The notes under the pieces were generated by a model. The model searched no databases. It worked only from the letters and a program-made list of their open reading frames with translations, and was not told where the DNA came from. A DNA stretch of 64,000 nt from Lachnospiraceae bacterium UBA935 (GTDB taxonomy: Bacteria; Bacillota; Clostridia; Lachnospirales; Lachnospiraceae), in contig DBDJ01000036.1 of assembly GCA_002293525.1 (NCBI GenBank), forward strand, positions 13,352-77,351, written 5' to 3'. Positions 17,260 through 24,536 of this stretch are shown in pieces. Positions within the stretch are counted from its first letter, which is position 1; each line of letters opens with the position of its first letter. The translations under genes and the position numbers were made by a program.

Positions 17260-17910
17260 ATGCTGAAAGACATTGATGCCCTGATATTTGATCTGGACGG
17301 GACCCTGATTGATTCCATGTGGATCTGGAAGGAGATAGACCGGGAATATCTGCGTCGCTTTGATATCGAGACACCTCACGACATCCAGCTGCAGATTGAG
17401 GGCAAAGGCTTCACCGAGACGGCGGTTTATTTTAAAGAACGTTTTCAGCTGGCCGATGACGTAGAGACGATAAAAAAGCACTGGAACGAACTGGCATGGG
17501 AAAAATATACCACGCAGGTACAGATGAAGCCCGGTGCAGTTGATTTTCTTCGCTATGCCAAGAAAAAAGGCATTAAGATGGGGATTGCCACCAGCAATTC
17601 CGTAGAGCTGGCGAGAAAGGTCGCTGATGTACACGGACTGCATGAATTTTTTGCGGTCATCAAGACGTCCTGCGATGTCAAACGGGGCAAGCCGGCCCCG
17701 GATGTCTACCAGATGGTGGCCGCCGAGCTTCAGACTGCTCCGGAGCACTGTCTGGTATTTGAGGACATTATTGCCGGGATTATGGCCGGCAAAGCAGCCG
17801 GCATGAAAGTATGCGGCGTAGATGATGAATACTCCGCTTGGCAACGGGAAGAAAAAATCCGGCTATGCGATTATTATATCTGCCATTATGATGAAATAAC
17901 GCGGATCTAG
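17260..17910 (+). CDS. HAD-superfamily hydrolase, beta-phosphoglucomutase-like
   Basis: A 216-residue phosphatase or phosphomutase of HAD subfamily IA. Motif I is DLDGTLIDS (nucleophile Asp and acid Asp, near residue 11), motif II is ATSNS, motif III is the Lys in KRGKPAPDVY and motif IV is VFEDIIAGIMAG. A helical cap lies between motifs I and II. This class usually acts on small phosphorylated sugars or nucleotides, but the substrate cannot be told. GGAAGG precedes the ATG. The stop codon coincides with the start of a short palindrome related to the dispersed element at 35313. Confidence 0.92.
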   Translation: MLKDIDALIFDLDGTLIDSMWIWKEIDREYLRRFDIETPHDIQLQIEGKGFTETAVYFKERFQLADDVETIKKHWNELAWEKYTTQVQMKPGAVDFLRYAKKKGIKMGIATSNSVELARKVADVHGLHEFFAVIKTSCDVKRGKPAPDVYQMVAAELQTAPEHCLVFEDIIAGIMAGKAAGMKVCGVDDEYSAWQREEKIRLCDYYICHYDEITRI

Positions 17911-17938
17911 GAAATACTGATTCCATCATGGTTTCCTA
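17908..17938 (+). repeat. Possible single-arm remnant of the 120-bp dispersed palindromic element
   Basis: The palindrome reads GGAAATACTGATT, then CCATCATGGTTTCC. It resembles the right arm of the elements at 35313 and 40804 (GGAAATACTGAT, then GCATCAGTGTTTCC). It begins on the TAG stop of the HAD gene, just as the copy at 35313 begins on the obg stop. Confidence 0.5.
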
Positions 17939-18012
17939 TCATGGTTTCATTAAGAAGAGAAGCGCATATCCGCTCTTACCATAAAGCCCAGGCTAAAAGA
18001 TACGGAGGACAA

Positions 18013-18609
18013 ATGAAGAAAACAAAGAAAATCCGGAAAAGCGATTTCGGTTATATCGCTTATAAAAGGAAAATTATTCTATTACAGTCCGTGATCCTTT
18101 ATGGCATATCCTTAAGCATTCTGATCGCAGGGTATTTTTATCATGGCAGGAGCCTCCGGAATGTCCTGACCATATTGGCGGTATTGGGCTTCCTGCCGGC
18201 ATCGAAGAGCTTGGTAAGTGCCATTATGTTCTGGAGAGCCAAAGGCTGCTCGGCGGGATTAAGGGACAGGATCATGGAAAGCGGAGAGAACTTCCACCAT
18301 TATTATGATTTTTATTTTACCTCCTATGAGAAAAACTATCCGGTCAGCCATATGATGTTAATGAATCAATTATTGATAGGGATTACAGAAGCAGCGCAGT
18401 TAGATTGCGGGGACTGTGAAAAACACCTGAGCACCCATCTGAAGCTGCAAGACCTAAAGGAAATCGAAGTTAAGATCTTTCAAGATCCTGAGGCATACTG
18501 TGAACGGATTGCCGAGCTTCATTATCAGTATGACCCCCAAAATGACACCGCCAACAGTCCGGACCGGGAAGCAATTATTATCAATGTAATGAAGGCCATA
18601 TCCTTGTGA
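18013..18609 (+). CDS. Hypothetical membrane protein
   Basis: A 198-residue protein of a family I do not recognise. A basic N-terminus (KKTKKIRKSDFGYIAYKRK) is followed by two adjacent transmembrane helices (about residues 22-42 and 48-66) and a cytoplasmic C-terminal domain that ends in a helix-rich acidic region. The frame is open from 17941, but the ATG at 18013 carries a GGAGG site and removes an improbable N-terminal extension. It starts about 100 nt after the HAD gene and 30 nt before the pseudouridine synthase, so it may share their transcript. Confidence 0.75.
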   Translation: MKKTKKIRKSDFGYIAYKRKIILLQSVILYGISLSILIAGYFYHGRSLRNVLTILAVLGFLPASKSLVSAIMFWRAKGCSAGLRDRIMESGENFHHYYDFYFTSYEKNYPVSHMMLMNQLLIGITEAAQLDCGDCEKHLSTHLKLQDLKEIEVKIFQDPEAYCERIAELHYQYDPQNDTANSPDREAIIINVMKAISL

Positions 18610-18639
18610 TATAAAGTGAAAGAAATGCGGAATTGACTT

Positions 18640-19626
18640 ATGCTTGAAAGAATCATAAAGGAAACCGAAGCCGGCCAGCGGCTGGACAAGTTTCTTCACA
18701 AATTTCTGCCGGAAGCCGGCGATGGTTTTATTTATAAGATGCTTCGCAAGAAAAATATTACCTTAAACAAGAAAAAAGCCGACGGAAACGAAAAACTGGT
18801 AATCGGCGATACGGTCGTTTTTTTTCTGTCAGAAGAAACCATAACGAAGTTTCAGGAGAAATCTCAAGGGGTTAACAGTTATTATGAGGCATTTAAGCGC
18901 CTGAGCCCGGTCCCGGTCCTATATGAGAATAAACATGTGCTGCTGGTAAACAAACCCGCAGGAATCCTGAGCCAGAAAGCCCGCCCCGATGACCTGTCGC
19001 TCAATGAATGGCTGATCGGATATCTGCTTGAAAAAGCCTGTATCACCACAGAGGAACTGCTTACTTACCGCCCTTCGGTATGTAACCGCTTAGACCGCAA
19101 CACCAGCGGCATCGTCATCTGTGCCAAAACACTGGCCGGAAGCCAGGAGCTGAACCGCCTGCTGAAAAGCCGGGAGCTTCATAAATATTACCGCCTTTAT
19201 GTGAAAGGCCAGATCTCCCATGCCGGCGAACTGCGCGGCAGCCTGACCAAAAACCAGGAACGGAACAAAGTTAAGGTAGTTCCTGAAGGGAACAGCATCG
19301 TCACGCGTTATATGCCGATTTGGACCGGTTCAGACCGCACCTTGCTGGAAGCAGAGCTGATAACAGGCAAGACCCATCAGATCCGTGCCCATCTGGCTTC
19401 CATCGGCCATCCTTTGATCGGTGATTACAAATACGGGGACAAGAAAACCAATGACGCTTATAAAACCGATTATCACGTCCAAAGCCAGTTGCTGCATGCC
19501 TGCCGTCTGGAATTCCCGGTCATGGGCGGGATGTTCCGGGAAATGTCAGAAATAGTCATAACAGCTGATCCCCCGCAAGTTTTCAGGCTGATTCAAGCAA
19601 CGGACGAAGCAGAAGCTAGCAGGTAA
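18640..19626 (+). CDS. RluA-family 23S rRNA pseudouridine synthase (RluC/RluD type)
   Basis: A 328-residue pseudouridine synthase. An N-terminal S4 RNA-binding domain (about residues 10-70) precedes the catalytic domain, which has the invariant Asp in NRLDRNTSGIVICAKT and the later motif ELITGKTHQIRAHLASIGHPLIGD. A charged insert separates S4 from the synthase core. It is a paralogue of the gene at 53707, which has a more canonical RluD layout. The rRNA or tRNA target cannot be assigned from sequence alone. Confidence 0.92.
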   Translation: MLERIIKETEAGQRLDKFLHKFLPEAGDGFIYKMLRKKNITLNKKKADGNEKLVIGDTVVFFLSEETITKFQEKSQGVNSYYEAFKRLSPVPVLYENKHVLLVNKPAGILSQKARPDDLSLNEWLIGYLLEKACITTEELLTYRPSVCNRLDRNTSGIVICAKTLAGSQELNRLLKSRELHKYYRLYVKGQISHAGELRGSLTKNQERNKVKVVPEGNSIVTRYMPIWTGSDRTLLEAELITGKTHQIRAHLASIGHPLIGDYKYGDKKTNDAYKTDYHVQSQLLHACRLEFPVMGGMFREMSEIVITADPPQVFRLIQATDEAEASR

Positions 19627-19733
19627 GTATAAACATATATAGACTTAAATAAACGTAAATAAACATGCATAAACAGGGAAAGTTCACGCTCAGACTGATG
19701 CAAACAGCGGATAAACCGGAAGGGCAATCATAT

Positions 19734-20264
19734 ATGGCAACTTGGAATTCCCGGGGCTTAAGAGGCTCCACCTTGGAGGATATGATAAACCGCACCAACG
19801 AAAAATACGCGGAAAACGGACTGGCGCTGATCCAGAAAATCCCGACTCCGATCACTCCCGTCCATATCGATAAGGATACCCGGCACATTACGCTGGCTTA
19901 TTTTGAGCAGAAGAGCACTGTCGACTATATCGGCGCGGTTCAAGGCATACCGGTATGTTTTGACGCCAAAGAATGCGGAAGCGATACCTATACCCTGCAG
20001 AATATCCATGAACATCAGGTGAAGTTCATGGAACAGTTTGAAGCGCAGGGAGGAATCGCTTTTTTTCTGATTTTTTATACTTATAAAAACAGCTTTTATT
20101 ATCTTCCTTATCAAAAGCTCCGCTTTTTCTGGGAACGGATGGTCAACGGCGGCAGAAAGAGCTTTCGCTATGAAGAGCTGGATCCCCAGTATATCTTGTC
20201 CCAAAAGCATGGGTTACTGGTTCCTTACCTGGATATGATTCAGATGGATCTGAACGGACGATAA
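19734..20264 (+). CDS. recU: Holliday junction resolvase RecU
   Basis: RecU cuts Holliday junctions and is the Gram-positive counterpart of RuvC. The match to Bacillus RecU covers SRGLRGSTLEDMINRTNEKY, IPTPITPVHIDK, STVDYIGAVQGIPVCFDAKE and NIHEHQVKFMEQFEAQGGIAF. The catalytic Asp in STVDYIG and the Lys in FDAKE are present. The residue corresponding to the Bacillus catalytic Glu (FEAKE) is Asp here. The frame is open from 19665, but the ATG at 19734 has GGAAGGG 9 nt upstream, giving 176 residues and a shorter N-terminal arm than Bacillus (206). Confidence 0.92.
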   Translation: MATWNSRGLRGSTLEDMINRTNEKYAENGLALIQKIPTPITPVHIDKDTRHITLAYFEQKSTVDYIGAVQGIPVCFDAKECGSDTYTLQNIHEHQVKFMEQFEAQGGIAFFLIFYTYKNSFYYLPYQKLRFFWERMVNGGRKSFRYEELDPQYILSQKHGLLVPYLDMIQMDLNGR

Positions 20265-20286
20265 ATAGAACCGACGAGTTCTTAAT

Positions 20287-20471
20287 TCAAACTGTCCTGC
20301 GTGCCGCAATGAATTCATCAATGTCCGCCACAAGATATTTTTCAACTAACTGTAATCATCCGTCTTCAGGTTTTTCTTGGCCCATAGCTGCAGAGCCTGG
20401 GCATTTAGAGATATTCTTTCCAGAGTACTCATGATTTTATCAAATTGCATCCGTTCTTCGCCTTCGATCAT
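20287..20471 (-). pseudogene. Frameshifted remnant of a small coding sequence
   Basis: On the minus strand an ATG at 20471 opens a 41-codon frame (MIEGEERMQFDKIMSTLERI, then a helical stretch ending KTDDYS) that stops at 20346. A different frame picks up at once and reads LVEKYLVADIDEFIAARRTV before a stop at 20287. The amphipathic, charged composition runs across both pieces, which fits one short helical protein broken by an indel. I do not recognise the family. Confidence 0.4.
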
Positions 20472-20537
20472 GCCTTAAGCAGATGAGAGCAGAAGGGTTG
20501 CTGCTCAGACTCTAGCTGAAGTACAACAAGCCACTGC

Positions 20538-20566
20538 GAGGGCAGCACCGATCGGACGCTGCCCTC
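20538..20566 (+). terminator. Hairpin before the his promoter
   Basis: A perfect 9-bp stem GAGGGCAGC/GCTGCCCTC encloses an 11-nt loop and is followed by ATTCTATTT, only moderately U-rich. It could end transcription from recU. It overlaps the position of a T-box antiterminator but lacks the T-box core sequence. Confidence 0.55.
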
Positions 20567-20573
20567 ATTCTAT

Positions 20574-20602
20574 TTGACAACATTCCCCTGCTATTATATA
20601 CT
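20574..20602 (+). promoter_or_regulatory. Promoter of the his operon
   Basis: TTGACA (20574-20579) and TATACT (20597-20602) with 17-nt spacing make a near-consensus sigma-A promoter. The predicted start is near 20609, giving a leader of about 77 nt before hisZ. That is too short for a normal T-box riboswitch. Confidence 0.75.
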
Positions 20603-20685
20603 ACAGTTAATTTAACGCTTGGCATTTCTCTGTCATGCCGGCACGTTAAATGAATAAACTGACCGATCTGACCGGAGGCTTTCCC

Positions 20686-21804
20686 ATGAAAACAAAGCTG
20701 TTGCATACTCCCGAAGGCGTAAGGGACATCTACGGTGCTGAATATGCCCGGAAACTCTATGTCGAGAACCAGATCCGCAGGCAGTTCGGCCTGTATGGAT
20801 ATGAAGACATTCAGACCCCGACCTTTGAATTTTTTGATGTATTTTCCCGTGAAGTCGGCACCACGCCGTCCCGAGAACTGTATAAATTCTTCGACAGCGA
20901 GGGCAACACCCTGGTTCTCCGGCCTGACTTCACGCCGTCTATGGCCAGATGTGCTGCCAAATATTTTCGTGAAGACGATGCGCCGCTGCGTTTCTGTTAT
21001 CAGGGCAACACCTTTACCAATGTATCCAGCCTGCAGGGGAAGCTGAAAGAAGTGACTGAGATGGGCACGGAACTGATCAATGATTCCAGCGTGGAAGCTG
21101 ACGGCGAGATTATCGCCCTGGTGGCGGAAGCACTTTTGGCGGCAGGCTTGAGGGAATTCCAGATCAGCATCGGCCAGGTGGCGTATTTTAAAGGGATGTG
21201 TGCCCAGGCCGGGCTCGATGAAGAGACCGAACTGGAACTGCGGGACTTTATCTCCGGGAAAAATATTTTCGGAGCCGATGACCTGCTGGTGTCCAAAGGA
21301 GTGGACAAGCTTCACCGCCAGATGCTGATCGGCATTACCGACCTGTTCGGTCCGGCCGTAGTCTTACAACAAGCAGAGGAGCAGGCTGACAATCAGTGTT
21401 CCAAGGATGCCATTATCCGGCTCAAGAAGCTTTATGCCGTGCTCTGTGACTACGGCGTGGATCCATACATATCCTTCGACCTCGGGATGCTGAGCCGCTA
21501 TAATTACTATACCGGTGTCATCTTCAAAGCCTATGCTTATGGTATCGGCGATGTGATCGTAAAAGGCGGCCGCTACGACAGTCTGCTCGGCCGATTCGGG
21601 AAATCCGCTCCTGCGGTCGGGTCAGTCATCGAAATTGACCATCTGATGTCAGCATTGACAAGACAGAAAGTGAGCATCCCCGTAAACGAGATCCTGGCCG
21701 TAACCTATACTAAAGATACTTATCAAGAAGCCCTGGAAAAAGCCAGAAACCTGCGCCGGGACGGAAAAAAAGCAGTTTTGCTGCCGGAAGGAGAGCTCCG
21801 ATGA
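20686..21804 (+). CDS. hisZ: ATP phosphoribosyltransferase regulatory subunit HisZ
   Basis: HisZ is a catalytically inactive relative of histidyl-tRNA synthetase that activates short-form HisG and mediates histidine feedback. The 372 residues show the class II synthetase core: TPEGVRDIYG at the N-terminus, TPTFEFFDVF, LVLRPDFTPSMARCAA (motif 2) and KGGRYDSLLGRFG (motif 3). The ATG at 20650 is in frame, but the one at 20686 has GGAGG 7 nt upstream. It ends in an ATGA overlap with hisG, so the two subunits are coupled. Confidence 0.95.
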   Translation: MKTKLLHTPEGVRDIYGAEYARKLYVENQIRRQFGLYGYEDIQTPTFEFFDVFSREVGTTPSRELYKFFDSEGNTLVLRPDFTPSMARCAAKYFREDDAPLRFCYQGNTFTNVSSLQGKLKEVTEMGTELINDSSVEADGEIIALVAEALLAAGLREFQISIGQVAYFKGMCAQAGLDEETELELRDFISGKNIFGADDLLVSKGVDKLHRQMLIGITDLFGPAVVLQQAEEQADNQCSKDAIIRLKKLYAVLCDYGVDPYISFDLGMLSRYNYYTGVIFKAYAYGIGDVIVKGGRYDSLLGRFGKSAPAVGSVIEIDHLMSALTRQKVSIPVNEILAVTYTKDTYQEALEKARNLRRDGKKAVLLPEGELR

Positions 21805-22457
21805 AAGAAGCGCGATACCTTACTTTTGCCCTGAGCAAAGGCCGGCTTGCTTATCAGACTTTGGACCTGCTGGAGCAGATCGGCATTACTTGTGAAGAAA
21901 TCAAAGATAAAAGCTCCCGCAAACTGATTTTCGTAAACGAAGAGCGGAAGCTCCGTTTTTTCCTTGCCAAAGGACCGGATGTGCCCACCTATGTAGAGCA
22001 CGGCGCCGCCGATATCGGCGTGGCCGGAAAAGACGTCCTGATGGAAGAAAACCGCCGGGTCTATGAAGTCCTTGACCTGCAGCTAGGGAAATGCCGGATG
22101 TGCGTATGCGGGCCGGCTTCGGCCGCCGAACTGCTAAAGCATCACCAGATGATCCGGGTCGCCAGTAAATACCCCAGCATCGCCAAAGACTATTTTTATA
22201 ATAAAAAGCATCAGACTGTCGACATCATCAAACTCAATGGCTCCGTAGAGCTTGGCCCCATTGTCGAATTAAGCGACGTAATCGTTGATATCGTAGAAAC
22301 CGGTGGAACCCTGCGCGAAAACGGCCTCGAAGTCCTGGAAGATATCTGCCCGCTGTCAGCCCGTATGATTGTCAACCAAGTAAGCATGCAAATGGACTTT
22401 GACCGCATCAGGAGAATCATCAACGACTTAAGAACTGTACTTAAGATCGGTACTTAA
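21801..22457 (+). CDS. hisG: ATP phosphoribosyltransferase catalytic subunit HisG (short form)
   Basis: HisG joins ATP and PRPP to make phosphoribosyl-ATP, the first step of histidine synthesis. The 218-residue length shows the short form, which lacks the C-terminal regulatory domain and needs HisZ. Family motifs include LSKGRLAYQTLDLL, YVEHGAADIGVAGKDVL and the PRPP-binding VDIVETGGTLRENGL. The last codons contain a 17-nt sequence that is repeated exactly downstream of the stop. Confidence 0.96.
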   Translation: MKEARYLTFALSKGRLAYQTLDLLEQIGITCEEIKDKSSRKLIFVNEERKLRFFLAKGPDVPTYVEHGAADIGVAGKDVLMEENRRVYEVLDLQLGKCRMCVCGPASAAELLKHHQMIRVASKYPSIAKDYFYNKKHQTVDIIKLNGSVELGPIVELSDVIVDIVETGGTLRENGLEVLEDICPLSARMIVNQVSMQMDFDRIRRIINDLRTVLKIGT

Positions 22458-22479
22458 AAACAGTACTTAAGATCGGTAC
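22437..22479 (+). repeat. 17-nt duplication across the hisG stop codon
   Basis: GTACTTAAGATCGGTAC occurs at 22437-22453 inside hisG and again at 22463-22479 beyond its TAA stop, a 26-nt period. It is one of several arrays in this window that start within the end of a gene. Confidence 0.85.
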
Positions 22480-22593
22480 AAACTCCAGATGCAAGATGAA
22501 AACTACCGACCTAGAAGTGAAGTGAAAATATATGAAACAAAAGCCTAACAAATAAGTGAAAGTTTATACCAGACAAGTGAGGAATCCCGACCC

Positions 22594-23886
22594 GTGAAAA
22601 CGATAAAACTAACTGCCAAAACCAAGAAAAACGTCCTGACCGAGCTGCTTCAGCGAAGCCCGGATCAGTATGGACAATATGAAGGCGTCGTCCAGGGCAT
22701 CATCGACAACATCAAGCTGCGCCGCGACGAAGGCCTGTTCCATTACACCCGGGAATTTGACAAGTGCCTCATCAATACGGACACGATCCGCGTGACGAAA
22801 CAGGAAATCAAGGAAGCTTATGCCCAGACTGATGCCGAATTTATCGCCGTCATGAAGAGGGCGGCCGCCAATATAACCGCATTCCACCAAAAACAGCTGC
22901 GGAACAGCTGGTTTGATACCGCAGCGGATGGTTCCCTGCTAGGGCAGCGGATCACGCCGATCGAAATATCCGGTGTCTATGTTCCCGGAGGGAAAGCTGC
23001 CTATCCGTCCAGCGTATTGATGAATATCATACCGGCCAAGGTAGCCGGAGTCTGCCGGGTGATCATGTGTACCCCGCCTGACCGGGAGGGCCGGATCGAT
23101 CCGGGGACACTGGTAGCCGCCGATATCGCCGGGGCTGATGAGATCTATAAAGCAGGCGGCGCCCAGGCGATCGCTGCCATGGCCTTTGGTACGGAAAGCA
23201 TCCCCAAGACGGATAAGATCACCGGACCCGGCAATATTTACGTGACCCTTGCCAAAAAGGCCTGCTTCGGCCATGTCAGCATTGATTCCATCGCCGGCCC
23301 CAGTGAAATCCTGATCTTGGCCGATGAAACCGCCAATCCCCGTTATGTCGCCGCCGACCTGCTCTCACAGACAGAGCATGACGAACTGGCCAGCGCGATC
23401 CTGGTCACCACGAGCGAAACCTTAGCCCGGCAAGTAAGCGAAGAAATCGACAGTACCGTTGACCAGCTTTCGCGGGCCGCGATCATCCGCAAGTCCCTGG
23501 CGCGTTACGGATACATATTGCTGGCAAAAGACATGGAAGAAGCCATTGAAACTGCCAATGAAATCGCCTCGGAACATGTCGAGATCCTGACCCGTGCTCC
23601 TTTTGAGATCATGCCTAAGATACGGAATGCCGGAGCCATCTTCCTGGGTGAGTTTTCCTCCGAACCGCTGGGCGACTATTACGCCGGTCCTAATCATATC
23701 CTGCCAACCAACGGGACAGCCCGCTTTTTTTCGCCGCTTAATGTCGATGACTTCATGAAAAAAACCAGTATCATTTCCTATACGAAAGAAGCTCTGCTGA
23801 AAGCGCATAAGGATATCGAGCTTTTTGCCGAAAAAGAGGGATTGACGGCGCATGCGAATTCTATTAAAGTAAGATTTGAGAAATAA
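22594..23886 (+). CDS. hisD: Histidinol dehydrogenase HisD
   Basis: HisD makes two successive NAD-dependent oxidations of L-histidinol to L-histidine and needs zinc. The 430-residue protein carries GVYVPGGKAAYPSSVLMN, ITGPGNIYVTLAKK, the signature DSIAGPSEILILADETANP, LLSQTEHDE with its zinc-ligand residues, and NHILPTNGTARF. It starts with GTG at 22594, with AGTGAGGA about 10 nt upstream. A 136-nt gap with a short repeat separates it from hisG. Confidence 0.96.
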   Translation: MKTIKLTAKTKKNVLTELLQRSPDQYGQYEGVVQGIIDNIKLRRDEGLFHYTREFDKCLINTDTIRVTKQEIKEAYAQTDAEFIAVMKRAAANITAFHQKQLRNSWFDTAADGSLLGQRITPIEISGVYVPGGKAAYPSSVLMNIIPAKVAGVCRVIMCTPPDREGRIDPGTLVAADIAGADEIYKAGGAQAIAAMAFGTESIPKTDKITGPGNIYVTLAKKACFGHVSIDSIAGPSEILILADETANPRYVAADLLSQTEHDELASAILVTTSETLARQVSEEIDSTVDQLSRAAIIRKSLARYGYILLAKDMEEAIETANEIASEHVEILTRAPFEIMPKIRNAGAIFLGEFSSEPLGDYYAGPNHILPTNGTARFFSPLNVDDFMKKTSIISYTKEALLKAHKDIELFAEKEGLTAHANSIKVRFEK

Positions 23887-23916
23887 ATCAGCGAGACATC
23901 GCAGATAGGAGTCGGT

Positions 23917-24504
23917 ATGAACAGAACCGCCAAGATAGAGCGAAAAACAACAGAGACAACGATCAGCATGGAGTTAGGCCTGGACGGCAGCGGGAATTCG
24001 CAGATAAACACCGGGATCGGCTTTATGGATCATATGCTGGAAGGGTTTGCCAGGCATGGCTTTTTTGACCTGAGCTGTACTGTGGAAGGCGACCTGCAGG
24101 TAGACGGCCACCATACGGCGGAAGACATCGGTATCGTCTTAGGACAGGCGATCAAGGAAACGGTAGGAAAAAAAGAAGGAATCAAGCGCTACGGGTTCTT
24201 TATCCTCCCGATGGACGATGCTTTGGCGCTATGTGCCGTTGATTTGTGCGGACGGCCTTATTTCGAGTTTGACTGTGATTTTCATACGGAACGGGTCGGT
24301 TCTCTGGACACGGCTCTGATCAGGGAGTTTTTCTATGCCATCTCTTATTCCGCCGGAATGAACCTGCATATCAAGATGCTATCGGGACATAATGACCATC
24401 ACATGATTGAAGCGATCTTCAAATCATTTGCCAAAGCACTGGATCATGCCGTGGCCATCGATGCCAGAACGAGCGGGGTATTGAGTACGAAAGGCCAACT
24501 TTAA
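23917..24504 (+). CDS. hisB: Imidazoleglycerol-phosphate dehydratase HisB
   Basis: HisB removes water from imidazole glycerol phosphate to give imidazole acetol phosphate, using a manganese cluster. The 195-residue monofunctional form shows MDHMLEGFARHGFFDL, the metal-binding DGHHTAEDIGIVLG and SGHNDHHMIEAIFKSFAKAL, all with the expected histidines. It lies 30 nt after hisD, and a GATAGGAG site precedes the ATG. Confidence 0.97.
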   Translation: MNRTAKIERKTTETTISMELGLDGSGNSQINTGIGFMDHMLEGFARHGFFDLSCTVEGDLQVDGHHTAEDIGIVLGQAIKETVGKKEGIKRYGFFILPMDDALALCAVDLCGRPYFEFDCDFHTERVGSLDTALIREFFYAISYSAGMNLHIKMLSGHNDHHMIEAIFKSFAKALDHAVAIDARTSGVLSTKGQL

Positions 24505-24536
24505 CAGGCTTTAGTCTAGGGACAGAGAGGTTATTT

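Noticed and set aside
20500..20610. T-box riboswitch controlling the his operon
   Set aside because: A hairpin GAGGGCAGC/GCTGCCCTC and ACCG are present near 20538, but the core TGGNACC sequence that pairs with the tRNA end is not there. The near-consensus promoter lies downstream of the hairpin, so it would not be in the leader.
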